Assembly: GCA_032358255.1 (NCBI GenBank)
Contig: JAULBX010000002.1
Location: 1-64,000 of the forward strand
DNA length: 64,000 bases
Reading direction: 5' to 3'
Source of the DNA: Heterotrichella gracilis
Lineage: Eukaryota; Sar; Xanthophyceae; Tribonematales; Xanthonemataceae
The position numbers and the translations under genes were made by a program. Positions within the stretch are counted from its first letter, which is position 1, and each line of letters starts with the position of its first letter. A model generated the notes under the pieces. The model saw nothing but the letters and a program-made list of their open reading frames with translations, did not search any database and was not told where the DNA came from. Positions 37,187 to 46,134 of this stretch are shown here, piece by piece.

Positions 37187-37741
37187 ATGGCTTTTAAGAT
37201 CTACACAAAAACCGGTGATAAAGGACAAACCTCCTTAATTGGCGGCACAAGACTTCCAAAGCAACATGTAAGGATAGAAGCGTACGGAACGGTTGATGAG
37301 TTAAACTCACATATTGGTCTACTGCGCGATGTGATTGAAGACAAAACAACCTTTGAACTTTTAATTTCTATACAGGATAGGTTATTTACAATTGGTTCGC
37401 ATCTGGCAGCCGATCCTGAAAAAAATAAAATGCAATTGCCTCCTATTTTTGAAGAAGATGTTGTTGCATTAGAAAAAGCCATTGATTTAATAAACGAACA
37501 AGTGCCCGAAATGAAATCATTTGTTTTGCCGGGTGGCCATGTTCATGTTTCATATTGTCATATTGCCCGCTGCGTTTGCCGACGTGCCGAGAGAGCAGTT
37601 TTACGTTTGGCCGAGAATGAAAAGATTGAAGAGATCCATGCAAAATATTTAAATCGTTTGTCTGATTATTTATTCATGTTATCGCGCTGGATAACCTTTG
37701 ATAAAAAAGCGAACGAAATTCCCTGGAAAGCAAAAATGTAA
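37187..37741 (+). CDS. ATP:cob(I)alamin adenosyltransferase, PduO type
   Basis: 184 residues, the usual length. The N-terminus YTKTGDKGQTSLIGGTRLPK (6-25) is the ATP-binding signature of PduO-type enzymes, and the C-terminal half carries the conserved CHIARCVCRRAERAVLRL helix. It adds the 5'-deoxyadenosyl group to cob(I)alamin, making coenzyme B12 for mutases or ribonucleotide reductase. It follows a TonB receptor by 11 bp, supporting, but not proving, that this receptor handles corrinoids. No other B12 genes are in the window. Confidence 0.93.
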   Translation: MAFKIYTKTGDKGQTSLIGGTRLPKQHVRIEAYGTVDELNSHIGLLRDVIEDKTTFELLISIQDRLFTIGSHLAADPEKNKMQLPPIFEEDVVALEKAIDLINEQVPEMKSFVLPGGHVHVSYCHIARCVCRRAERAVLRLAENEKIEEIHAKYLNRLSDYLFMLSRWITFDKKANEIPWKAKM

Positions 37742-37746
37742 CTCTT

Positions 37747-38157
37747 ATGGATCATTCTGAAATTGTAAACACTATGATGAAAAATGATTTTTTCAGTCAA
37801 TGGTTAGGAATTAAAATTTTAGAACAGAAAGAAGGCGCTTGCAAACTAAGCTTAATTATTAGAAAAGATATGCTAAATGGCTTTGGTATTGCACATGGAG
37901 GCATTACCTATTCTTTGGCAGATAGCACTTTAGCATTTGCTTCTAACTCCAAAGGCAGAAAAAGTGTTAGTATAGAAACTTCCATTTCACACATCATTAG
38001 CTTAAAAGAAAATGATGAAATAGTTGCCGAAGGTTTTTGTGAGACTGAAACTGAGAAATTGGGACATTACAAAATATCTATATTCTTAAAGAACGATCCA
38101 ACAAAAATTGTTGCGCTTTTTAAAGGTATCGTTTATAAAACATCTAAAAGCTGGTAA
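37747..38157 (+). CDS. PaaI-like hotdog-fold thioesterase
   Basis: 136 residues. The hotdog-fold core has the PaaI-type motif GIAHGGITYSLADSTLAFAS (about 47-66), which includes the HGG and the acidic residue used in catalysis, and the closing strand IVALFKGIVYKTSK. The family hydrolyses acyl-CoA thioesters; PaaI proper acts on aromatic CoA esters that leak from the phenylacetate pathway. It begins 5 bp after the adenosyltransferase gene. A thiolase of the PaaJ/PcaF type lies 2.6 kb away, but the rest of the paa pathway is not here, so the substrate is open. Confidence 0.85.
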   Translation: MDHSEIVNTMMKNDFFSQWLGIKILEQKEGACKLSLIIRKDMLNGFGIAHGGITYSLADSTLAFASNSKGRKSVSIETSISHIISLKENDEIVAEGFCETETEKLGHYKISIFLKNDPTKIVALFKGIVYKTSKSW

Positions 38158-38207
38158 TACCGGTTAAACCTTTTCCTGCTTTTGTTGTCTTACAATAAAC
38201 AATTCGT

Positions 38208-38630
38208 ATGAAAGCAATTAAATTCATCACCATCATTCTATCTTTACTTATTAGTACAGAGTTTTTTGGTCAAAAAGGTAAAGGTCACGGTCATCACCAC
38301 CGTCATGGAAATAAAAAAGTTGTTGTTGTTAAACGTAGTCATTACAGACCTGCTAAAATAGTCGTGTATCATCCACATTGGCATCCGGCATATGCATACA
38401 ACCGCCGTTGGGTTTATTTTCCGAAACATAATTTTTATTGGGACAACTGGAGAAATCATTATGTGTTTTATAATGGTGGTGTTTGGATCTCGCAACCGAC
38501 AGCGCCTGCGGTTATTGTAAATGTAAATTTAGAAAAAGAAAAAAATGTTGAGCTAAAAGAGGACGAAGATGATATGGATGAAGTTTATATAAACAACAGC
38601 AAACATAAAGAAGAAATAAAACCTGATTAA
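38208..38630 (+). CDS. Small His-rich exported protein of unknown function
   Basis: 140 residues with a signal peptide ending EFFGQ. The mature N-terminus is a His/Lys/Gly cluster (GKGHGHHHRHGNKK) that could bind Ni, Zn or Cu. It is followed by an aromatic, His-rich middle (HPHWHPAYAYNRRWVYFPKH, WDNWRNHYVFYNGGVW) and a very acidic tail (KEDEDDMDEVY). I recall similar short aromatic/His-rich exported proteins in Bacteroidota but no assigned function. Its stop codon directly abuts the stop of the convergent gene (38630/38631, no gap). Metal buffering in the periplasm is a guess from composition. Confidence 0.7.
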   Translation: MKAIKFITIILSLLISTEFFGQKGKGHGHHHRHGNKKVVVVKRSHYRPAKIVVYHPHWHPAYAYNRRWVYFPKHNFYWDNWRNHYVFYNGGVWISQPTAPAVIVNVNLEKEKNVELKEDEDDMDEVYINNSKHKEEIKPD

Positions 38631-40697
38631 TTATTCTATAACTATATAAGAGAATTTAACCTGTTGCGGCGGTAAGGACGCTAAACCAGCATTTATAACT
38701 CTTACAACAAAGTTATTATTTCCAACAGAGAATAAAAACATTTGCCAAGATGGTGGTAATGCGACCATTGGGCTTATTATTACAGTTGGTATTAGACCCG
38801 TGTAACTTTTGGAAAAACCAGTCGTAAAATCAATGTAACCCCCTGCTCCGGCATTAGAGGTTTGATTAGTTGTATAAGAAACTACACCCCTCACATCATT
38901 ATTCAGAGGATTTGGAATTACATTATGAGAGCTTACTTGAGCAAACGAGGCATTAGTAGAAAAGTTACTTGTTGCATTTAATGAGCTAGTTACTCTAATG
39001 TGTCCATTTTCTATCAACAAAGCATCGTTTGTTGATCCCGCTACCGATGCAGTTGGTAAACTTGCTTTTAATGCAACACCCGTTCCTGTATTTAATCCAC
39101 TAACTCCTGCCACAGTAACGTTTGGCGAACCCGTTTCGCCACGCACACCATCACCACTGCCAACACTTTTTCCGTAAACGCCATATGCATTTATAGCCGG
39201 CGAACCAGTTTGCCCATACACGCCGTTTCCTATGCCGTTATTAATAGCATAAACACCTGCAGCTGTTACATCAGTACTACTTGTTTTACCATATACGCCA
39301 TGAGCATTTGCAGAGCTGAGCGAGGTTGTATTTAAACCATAAACACCCGCGCCTACACTATTGTTAATTCCTGTAACACCTGTTGCCTGAGCCGCGGGAT
39401 TACCTGTAACACCTTTAACGCCATGCGCATCAACAGAAGCGTTCACACTAAAATTCTCACCATAAACACCGGCACCGGCGTTGTTGTTATTTCCTTTCAC
39501 ACCACTTACCATTCCATTTGTAGAACCTGTAATTCCCATAACACCGTTACCCATTCCGTTATTAATACCTTGCACACCCGAAACCGTTGTGTTAGTACTT
39601 ATTGTTTCTCCTTTAGCACCAAAACCTGCTCCGTTATTAGTACCATAAACACCTGCGTCGGCGGTGCCGCTTGAAATGCTTTGCGCTAATATGCCATTTG
39701 ATCCTGCAGATTGCGCTAAGATCGCATCTATTGCTATGTTTGTTGTTACCGTTAATTTGGCGGTAGAATTTGTTGTGCCAATACCAACATTATTTGAACC
39801 GGTAACTAAATGAACTATTGGCCCGGTATTTGTCCATTGGCCGCTGCCACCAACTGCAACAGTAGAAGTATTTCCATTTTGCGTAAAACTTAAACCACCC
39901 GTAGTTGGCGTTACTACAACTGTGGGAATATTAATTGAATAATTTGGTAATACATTTCCTGTTACTGTAGCTCCACCACCGGTTACAGAAATGTTTGGCG
40001 CAACAATTGTTAAACTTGCCGATGGTCCGGCCGTTACATTATGCGGTGAGTTTACAGTTAAGCTATAGGGTAAAACGGTAGATGTTGGTGCTCCCGCGGC
40101 ATTAATAATATAATTATTCCCCGATGGGGTAAGAGTTACATTGGAACCTGCCAAGTAGCTCGGCAAGGTAACCGGAGAACCAGATCCGCTAATACTTAAA
40201 ACATTCCCCGACAAACTCAAATTTGGATTGGAATTAATTGTTGGACTATTTGCCGGCCCCGTAAACGTAACATTTGAACCCGCATTATAAGAAGAAGAAT
40301 TGCCAGCGGTTTTAGCATATAAGGCGTATGGCACACTTACCAACTGTTGGCTACCAATTGACGAATATGATGTTGCACCTGTAGGATCGATCTGAACTTC
40401 TAAAAAATAATCATGTGTACCCCAGGTTATTGAAGTAAATTGTGACGCATTGTTTGACCCTATCTGCACATTAAAAATACCGTAAGCATTTGTTGTTGGG
40501 GCGTGCACCTCCGTAAAAACTATGCTTCCGGTTGGCGTTGATTGGTGTATGTGAAATCTTACACCTATTAGTCCAATAATTGGATTACCAGAGGCATTCC
40601 TCGCCACACCCTGATAGTTAATTAACTGCGGTGCTGTGGTTTGTGCAAAAAAAGTAGTGTTTATTAAAATTAAAAGAATAATGCTAAATTTTCTCAT
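38631..40697 (-). CDS. Secreted protein with tail-fibre-like head and GVYG repeats
   Basis: 688 residues with a signal peptide ending FFAQ. Residues ~22-130 form a domain common at the start of Bacteroidota surface proteins (INYQGVARNASGNPI, VFTEVHAPTTNAYGIFNVQIG, QQLVSVPYALYAKTAG). The region ~135-330 is Asn/Thr/Gly-rich. Residues ~340-560 contain about nine degenerate repeats of the type GVYGxNNGxGxGVxG, spaced ~10-25 residues, suggesting a trimeric beta-helix or fibre. The C-terminus (HNVIPNPLNNDVRGVVSY...VKFSYIVIE) is not a T9SS type A tail. The stop abuts the convergent gene with no spacer. Role in surface structure or adhesion is inferred from repeats only. Confidence 0.7.
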   Translation of the reverse strand: MRKFSIILLILINTTFFAQTTAPQLINYQGVARNASGNPIIGLIGVRFHIHQSTPTGSIVFTEVHAPTTNAYGIFNVQIGSNNASQFTSITWGTHDYFLEVQIDPTGATSYSSIGSQQLVSVPYALYAKTAGNSSSYNAGSNVTFTGPANSPTINSNPNLSLSGNVLSISGSGSPVTLPSYLAGSNVTLTPSGNNYIINAAGAPTSTVLPYSLTVNSPHNVTAGPSASLTIVAPNISVTGGGATVTGNVLPNYSINIPTVVVTPTTGGLSFTQNGNTSTVAVGGSGQWTNTGPIVHLVTGSNNVGIGTTNSTAKLTVTTNIAIDAILAQSAGSNGILAQSISSGTADAGVYGTNNGAGFGAKGETISTNTTVSGVQGINNGMGNGVMGITGSTNGMVSGVKGNNNNAGAGVYGENFSVNASVDAHGVKGVTGNPAAQATGVTGINNSVGAGVYGLNTTSLSSANAHGVYGKTSSTDVTAAGVYAINNGIGNGVYGQTGSPAINAYGVYGKSVGSGDGVRGETGSPNVTVAGVSGLNTGTGVALKASLPTASVAGSTNDALLIENGHIRVTSSLNATSNFSTNASFAQVSSHNVIPNPLNNDVRGVVSYTTNQTSNAGAGGYIDFTTGFSKSYTGLIPTVIISPMVALPPSWQMFLFSVGNNNFVVRVINAGLASLPPQQVKFSYIVIE

Positions 40698-40790
40698 TTC
40701 CTTGTTTCTTTTAAGTAAATATAACCCAATTTTTTCATAATTAAAACAATAATATAATTACATTTACTATCTTAAAACGTAGTTTATTTT

Positions 40791-41996
40791 ATGCAACAGG
40801 CTTATATAATTAACGGGGTTAGAACAGCTATCGGAAATTTTGGTGGTACTTTATCAACAGTAAGAACAGATGACCTCGCCGCTTTTGTTTTAAAAGAATT
40901 AATGAAAAAAAATCCGGCAGTTAATTTTAGTTCTGTTGGCGATGTTATTTTAGGATGTGCTAATCAGGCAGGTGAAGATAACCGCAATGTTGCACGCATG
41001 GCAGCGCTATTAGCCGGTTTACCAATTACAGTTCCCGGCCAAACCGTTAACCGTTTATGTGCAAGCGGACTAAGCGCAAGCATTGACGCAGCAAGGGCCA
41101 TACAAGTTGGTGATGAAGAATTAATGATATCGGGTGGTGTTGAGAATATGACACGCGGCCCTTTGGTAATGAGTAAAGCCTCTTCAGCTTTTGGGCGCGA
41201 TCAACAATTATTTGATAGTAGTTTTGGATGGCGTTTTATAAATCCAAAAATGAAAGAATTGTTTGGTGTAGATGCTATGGGCGAAACAGCAGAGAATGTA
41301 GCCGAAAAATATAACATCAATCGTGCGGATCAGGATAAATTTGCTTTATGGAGCCAGCAAAAATTTGCTAAGGCATCAGAAAATAAACGTTTCGAAAAAG
41401 AAATAGTTGCGTTAGAGATCCCGCAAAAAAAAGGTGATCCAATTATTTTCTCAAAAGATGAATTCGCTAAAACAAAAACCACTCTTGAAGGTTTATCTAA
41501 TTTAAAGCCCTCATTTAAAAAAGACGGTACGGTTACAGCAGGTAACGCAAGTGGATTAAATGATGGCGCCGCTGCACTATTATTGGCAAGTGAAGAAGGA
41601 ATGAAAAAAAATAATTTAAAACCTTTAGCAAGAATTGTTTCAAGCGCTGTAGTAGGTGTGGAGCCTCGCATTATGGGTATTGGTCCTGTTGAAGCTGCAA
41701 ACAAAGCGTTAAAACGTGCTGGTTTAACTTTTAAAGATATCGATCTTATTGAGTTGAATGAAGCATTTGCTGCGCAGGGTTTAGCTTGTACACGCACATG
41801 GGGATTGGCAGATAACGATGAGCGAATTAATATTAATGGCGGTGCTATTGCAATTGGTCACCCTTTGGGAATGAGTGGCGCACGTATTTTAAATTCGGCA
41901 GCTATAGATCTTCAATTACACAATAAAAAATTTGCTTTGGTAACTATGTGTATTGGTGTTGGCCAGGGATACGCTGTAATAATTGAACGTTGTTAA
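40791..41996 (+). CDS. Acetyl-CoA acyltransferase (PcaF/PaaJ-type thiolase)
   Basis: 401 residues. The thiolase catalytic set is complete: Cys90 in NRLCASG, His357 in GHPLG and Cys387 in CIGVG. The segments GCANQAGEDNRNVARMAALLAGLP and FGWRFINPKMKELFGVDAMGETAENVA closely resemble 3-oxoadipyl-CoA thiolases (PcaF/PaaJ) as I know them. The reaction is thiolytic cleavage of 3-oxoadipyl-CoA to succinyl-CoA and acetyl-CoA, or a related 3-ketoacyl-CoA step. No other aromatic-degradation genes are adjacent, so a general beta-oxidation role remains possible. It is followed after 18 bp by a PorE-like gene, probably by chance. Confidence 0.88.
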   Translation: MQQAYIINGVRTAIGNFGGTLSTVRTDDLAAFVLKELMKKNPAVNFSSVGDVILGCANQAGEDNRNVARMAALLAGLPITVPGQTVNRLCASGLSASIDAARAIQVGDEELMISGGVENMTRGPLVMSKASSAFGRDQQLFDSSFGWRFINPKMKELFGVDAMGETAENVAEKYNINRADQDKFALWSQQKFAKASENKRFEKEIVALEIPQKKGDPIIFSKDEFAKTKTTLEGLSNLKPSFKKDGTVTAGNASGLNDGAAALLLASEEGMKKNNLKPLARIVSSAVVGVEPRIMGIGPVEAANKALKRAGLTFKDIDLIELNEAFAAQGLACTRTWGLADNDERININGGAIAIGHPLGMSGARILNSAAIDLQLHNKKFALVTMCIGVGQGYAVIIERC

Positions 41997-42014
41997 AGAT
42001 CAAAAATAAATAAA

Positions 42015-43592
42015 ATGCATTTTAAAAAATTTGTCATATTACTTCTAATTTTCACCTGCACGAAAAATTTCGCGCAAAAAGATAAAGATATTAAAGCTTT
42101 AGTTACCGAAGGTGAATCAAGATTAAAGGTTGAAAATTATGAAGATGCGCTTGAAGATTTTTTACAATTAGTAGCCATTGATCCAAAGAACGAGAATTAT
42201 AATTACAATACCGCCGTTTGTTATTTAAATACAAACATCAACAAAGCGAAAGCAGTTCCGTATTTAGAAAATGTTGTTCGTAGCGAAAAACACAACCCTA
42301 ATGCAGATTATTTGTTAGGCAGATCGTATCAATATGCAAACAGGTTTGACGAGGCCATAGCCGCATTTGAAAAATTTCAGAAGAATGGTAAAGGCAGCGA
42401 GTCAAATTTAAAAGAGGCCGATCAACAAATTCAACATTGCATCAATGCTAAAGAGTTAATTAAATTTCCTATTGATGTTGTTTTTCAAAATCTTGGAAAA
42501 ACAGTCAACTCACCTTTTGCCGATTATTATCCTTTTGTAAATGAGAACGAAGCTTATATGGTGTTTAACTCTAAACGTCCATTAGATAAAGAAGTGACAA
42601 AAACGTTGAACGGTACTTTTTTAAATTCAATTTACATTACAAAAGTTATTAATGGTGAATATGCCACGGCCGAAGTTATTGGCAAACCAATTTGCACCGG
42701 TAATTCTGTTGAAGAAGTTATTGGTATGAATGCAAAAGGAAATATCTTGCTAATAAACAAACCAAGTTTAACCGGCAAAGGAAAATTATATCTCTCAGCA
42801 TTATTGCCCGGTGGATTGTTCTCTAAATTAGAAGAACTGCCGCCAACCATAAATGGAAGTGGCGACGTAATTGCGGCAACCATGGACAACGAGGGAAAAC
42901 TTATTTATTTTGCAAGTAACCGCAAAGGTGGTTTTGGCGGAACAGATCTTTACAGTTGTTTAAAATTACCAAACGGTAAATGGAGCGAAGCAAAAAACTT
43001 AGGACCGAAGATCAATACACCCTTCGATGAAGATTTTCCAAACCTTTCTCCTGCCGCAAATATTTTATATTTCAGTAGTAAGGGCCACAGTAGTATGGGT
43101 GGTTACGATATTTTTAAAGTGTCGGTTAACGAAGAGGGAACTTCTTTTGATGGCGACGTAAAAAATATGGGCTACCCACTAAACACTTCGTACGACGATC
43201 TTAATTTTAGAATTTCAAAGAACGGACGTTACGGTTATGTGAGTTCTTTACGCGGTGGTGGCAATGGTGATTTTGATATTTACCGTGTTTCGTTCAACGA
43301 TGTTGAAATGGATTACACAGTTTTAATTGGTGAATTAGCAGCGAAAGATTCGTTAGATAAAATTGAATTCAGAGATTCGTTTATTTCTGTTAACAATACC
43401 ATTACAAGCGAGATCGTTGGTAATTATCTTCCTAATCCTTCGACCGGCCGTTTTATTATTATTCTCCCTCCGGGTAAATACACAATTCTTGTAGAGTCTC
43501 CGGGCTTTAAAGATTACAAATATCCTATCGAAATTTTCGATAAGGTCTCATACCAGGCAGAAAAAAATCTAACTATCACTCTCTCAAAATAA
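42015..43592 (+). CDS. TPR/PD40 beta-propeller exported protein (PorE-like, no OmpA domain)
   Basis: 525 residues with a signal peptide ending NFAQ. Residues ~28-150 contain TPR helices (ENYEDALEDFLQLVAIDPKN, ADYLLGRSYQYANRFDEAIAAF). Residues ~165-430 have WD40-like PD40 repeats (YPFVNENEAYMVFNSKRP, IYFASNRKGGFGGTDLYSC, YFSSKGHSSMGGYDIFKV, YGYVSSLRGGGNGDFDIYRV). The last ~85 residues resemble a carboxypeptidase-regulatory fold (IILPPGKYTILVESPGFKDY). PorE of the T9SS has the order TPR-propeller-CRD-OmpA. Here the OmpA-type peptidoglycan-binding domain is absent, so the protein may be a truncated PorE-like adaptor or an unrelated scaffolding paralogue. Confidence 0.8.
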   Translation: MHFKKFVILLLIFTCTKNFAQKDKDIKALVTEGESRLKVENYEDALEDFLQLVAIDPKNENYNYNTAVCYLNTNINKAKAVPYLENVVRSEKHNPNADYLLGRSYQYANRFDEAIAAFEKFQKNGKGSESNLKEADQQIQHCINAKELIKFPIDVVFQNLGKTVNSPFADYYPFVNENEAYMVFNSKRPLDKEVTKTLNGTFLNSIYITKVINGEYATAEVIGKPICTGNSVEEVIGMNAKGNILLINKPSLTGKGKLYLSALLPGGLFSKLEELPPTINGSGDVIAATMDNEGKLIYFASNRKGGFGGTDLYSCLKLPNGKWSEAKNLGPKINTPFDEDFPNLSPAANILYFSSKGHSSMGGYDIFKVSVNEEGTSFDGDVKNMGYPLNTSYDDLNFRISKNGRYGYVSSLRGGGNGDFDIYRVSFNDVEMDYTVLIGELAAKDSLDKIEFRDSFISVNNTITSEIVGNYLPNPSTGRFIIILPPGKYTILVESPGFKDYKYPIEIFDKVSYQAEKNLTITLSK

Positions 43593-43598
43593 AGCGCC

Positions 43599-44249
43599 AT
43601 GATACATAACCTAGCAGACAAAAATTCTATTTTTAATCAATACATTTTAGAATTAAGAGACATTGAAATACAAAAAGACAGTATGCGTTTTAGAAGGAAT
43701 CTTGAACGCATGGGCGAGATCTTTGCTTACGAAATAAGTAAAACACTTGCTTATAATTCTGTTCAAACAACTACGTCGTTAGGTGTTGCAGAAACACAAG
43801 CTTTAGCAGACCAACCTGTTATCGGCACTATTTTAAGAGCCGGTTTGCCTTTGCATTTAGGCTTACTAAATTATTTTGATAAAGCGCAAAACGCATTTAT
43901 AAGCGCATATCGCCGTCATCACAAAAACAACACGTTTGAAATTATTTTAGAATATGTTGCCTGCCCTGACCTTACCGACAAAACACTTATTTTATGCGAT
44001 CCGATGTTAGCAACCGGCGCGTCGATGGTGTTAACATATAAATCACTTTTATCAAAAGGTATTCCTAAACACACACATATTGTAACTGCAGTTGCAAGCC
44101 AGGTGGGGATAGATCATTTAAAAGCAAACATGCCTTCGCAAAATTATACGTTATGGTGTGGTGCTGTTGACGAAGAATTGACCGCACATTCATACATTGT
44201 TCCCGGCCTGGGCGATGCAGGTGACCTTGCATTTGGAAGCAAAATATAA
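43599..44249 (+). CDS. upp: Uracil phosphoribosyltransferase
   Basis: 216 residues. The PRPP-binding loop ILCDPMLATGAS (131-142) and the upstream GTILRAGLPLHLGLL (76-90) and AYRRHH (103-108) segments match Upp. It converts uracil plus PRPP to UMP (pyrimidine salvage) in the cytoplasm. It lies 6 bp after the PorE-like gene and 2 bp before bshC, so it is probably cotranscribed with both, a metabolic mix with no obvious shared pathway. Confidence 0.92.
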   Translation: MIHNLADKNSIFNQYILELRDIEIQKDSMRFRRNLERMGEIFAYEISKTLAYNSVQTTTSLGVAETQALADQPVIGTILRAGLPLHLGLLNYFDKAQNAFISAYRRHHKNNTFEIILEYVACPDLTDKTLILCDPMLATGASMVLTYKSLLSKGIPKHTHIVTAVASQVGIDHLKANMPSQNYTLWCGAVDEELTAHSYIVPGLGDAGDLAFGSKI

Positions 44250-44251
44250 AA

Positions 44252-45853
44252 ATGTTTAAAACCGAAACTATTGACCTTAAGACATCCGGTGCCATTAATG
44301 CGCTAGTGATGGATTATTTAGAAAAAAAAGAAACGCTTAGTCCTTTTTATGATAATTATCCTGATAAGAACGGCTTTTCTGATTTATTAAAAACAAATTT
44401 ATACCCTTCACTCGATAGAAATTTATTAGCAGAGGTCTTACTTAAACAAAGTAAACTCGTAAATAATTCTTCTGATCTATCGCTAAAAAAGATTGAAAGC
44501 TTAAAACAAAAAAATGTTTTTACAGTAACAACCGGTCACCAACTTTGTCTTTTTACAGGACCACTTTATTTTATTTACAAGATCTTTTCTACAATTAATC
44601 TGGCTGAAGAATTAAAAAAAGAATTTCCTGATTTTGATTTTGTGCCGGTGTATTGGATGGCCAGTGAAGATCATGATTTTGAAGAGGTGAACCATTTTAA
44701 TGTATTCGGCAAAAATTTTAAATGGGAAAGCAAACAAGCCGGCGCTGTTGGCGACTTTAAAACAAACGAACTAAAAGATCTTTTTGTTTTAATAAAAGAA
44801 AGTTTAGGAACAACAGAAAACGCAGTTCATTTATCTTCTTTATTTGAAAAAGCCTATTTGAACCACAGCACGTTAAAAGATGCCACACGCTTTTTAGCCA
44901 ACGATTTATTTGGCGCTTATGGCTTAGTTATTGCTGATGGGCACGACGAGCAATTTAAACAGCAATTTAAAACTGTTTTCGAGAAAGAGATCTTTGAAAA
45001 TATTTCTTTTGATAAAGTAAAAGAAAGCACAGATACTTTAAATAAATTAGGTTACAGCACCCAGGTTAACCCCCGCCCAATTAATTGTTTTTACATCGAC
45101 ACTAATTTGCGTGGAAGGATAGAAAAAGTGGGTTCTAAATTTTCTGTTGTTGGCACAGAACTTTCTTTTACCGAAGAAGAATTAAGGAACATCATAAAAA
45201 ACACTCCCGAAAAAATAAGCCCGAATGTTGTAGTGCGCCCTGTTTACCAACAATGCATCTTACCGAACATCGCTTACATTGGCGGCCCAGGTGAGCTCGC
45301 TTATTGGTTGCAATACAAAAAAATGTTCGATGCATTAAATGTGTTTTTTCCAATATTAATGCCGCGCAATTTTGTTACCGTAATTGAAGCAGGCACAAAA
45401 AATAAAATTGATAAATTAAGTTTTACTCCTACAGATTTTTTTAAAGAAGCGCAGGAATTAATAAATGCTTACCAGCTAAAAACAAATAATGTTTTTGCAT
45501 TGGATAAAGAAAAAGAAGAACTGACCAAATTATATAACGGCCTTATTGAAAAAGTAAGCGGGGTTGATAAAACCTTAAATGCAGCTGCAATGGCTGAACT
45601 TCAAAAAACGCTCAATGGTGTAGATCTTTTAATTGGTAAAGCCAACAAAGCTTTAAAACAACGATCGGAGACGGAGATAAACCAGATAACCGGCGTTAAA
45701 CAAAAGTTATTTCCAAACGCTATGCCGCAAGAACGTTTTGAGAATTTTTCTGGTTTTTATTTAAAATACGGCGCTGCATTTTTAAGTCAGGTTAAAGAAA
45801 ACATCAGACCTTTTGCAATAGACCACAAGCTTTTTATAGAGATCGCTAAATAA
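44252..45853 (+). CDS. bshC: Bacillithiol biosynthesis cysteine-adding enzyme BshC
   Basis: 533 residues, the normal length. BshC signatures include TVTTGHQLCLFTGPLYFIYK (near residue 89), VYWMASEDHDFEEVNHF (131-148), a Lys/Leu-rich coiled-coil segment (about 380-460) and a C-terminal KQKLFPNAMPQERFENF. It adds cysteine to glucosaminyl-malate, completing bacillithiol, the low-molecular-weight thiol of Firmicutes and many Bacteroidota. bshA and bshB are elsewhere. It starts 2 bp after upp. Bacillithiol production implies thiol-based redox and metal buffering in this organism, in keeping with the several exported thioredoxin- and Sco-like proteins nearby. Confidence 0.93.
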   Translation: MFKTETIDLKTSGAINALVMDYLEKKETLSPFYDNYPDKNGFSDLLKTNLYPSLDRNLLAEVLLKQSKLVNNSSDLSLKKIESLKQKNVFTVTTGHQLCLFTGPLYFIYKIFSTINLAEELKKEFPDFDFVPVYWMASEDHDFEEVNHFNVFGKNFKWESKQAGAVGDFKTNELKDLFVLIKESLGTTENAVHLSSLFEKAYLNHSTLKDATRFLANDLFGAYGLVIADGHDEQFKQQFKTVFEKEIFENISFDKVKESTDTLNKLGYSTQVNPRPINCFYIDTNLRGRIEKVGSKFSVVGTELSFTEEELRNIIKNTPEKISPNVVVRPVYQQCILPNIAYIGGPGELAYWLQYKKMFDALNVFFPILMPRNFVTVIEAGTKNKIDKLSFTPTDFFKEAQELINAYQLKTNNVFALDKEKEELTKLYNGLIEKVSGVDKTLNAAAMAELQKTLNGVDLLIGKANKALKQRSETEINQITGVKQKLFPNAMPQERFENFSGFYLKYGAAFLSQVKENIRPFAIDHKLFIEIAK

Positions 45854-46054
45854 CTTAACTACCAAGAATACACAGGAAATTGTTAAAAAGAACCTTTATT
45901 TTTTCTATTTGTTTCTTAAACGCTTTCGAGGCAAACTAAATCCTTTTATTTCTATCTGTCCCATGTGTTTTAAAAAGGCCGTTTATCATTATTTTGTTGG
46001 ATAGGAAGGTTTTTTTCTTATTTTTATCTCTTAAAATAAACATAACATGAAATA

Positions 46055-46093
46055 GCCATGTGCCAAAACGCACTACAAATGAAAATACATGGC
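46055..46093 (+). promoter_or_regulatory. Inverted repeat in the leader of a T9SS cargo pair
   Basis: GCCATGT (46055-46061) and ACATGGC (46087-46093) are inverted, 42 bp before the ATG at 46135, and could form a leader hairpin or a protein-binding site. The rest of 45854-46134 is AT-rich with nothing else recognised. Confidence 0.3.
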
Positions 46094-46134
46094 GTATTCC
46101 ATATGACAATTAAAAAAACAATAAAAACATACAT

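Noticed and set aside
41330-41797. 155-residue minus-strand open frame
   Set aside because: Antisense to the thiolase gene, with no domain features.
37747-41996. A phenylacetate degradation cluster from the PaaI-like and PaaJ-like genes
   Set aside because: They are in separate transcription units with unrelated genes between them, and no ring-oxygenase or ligase genes are present.
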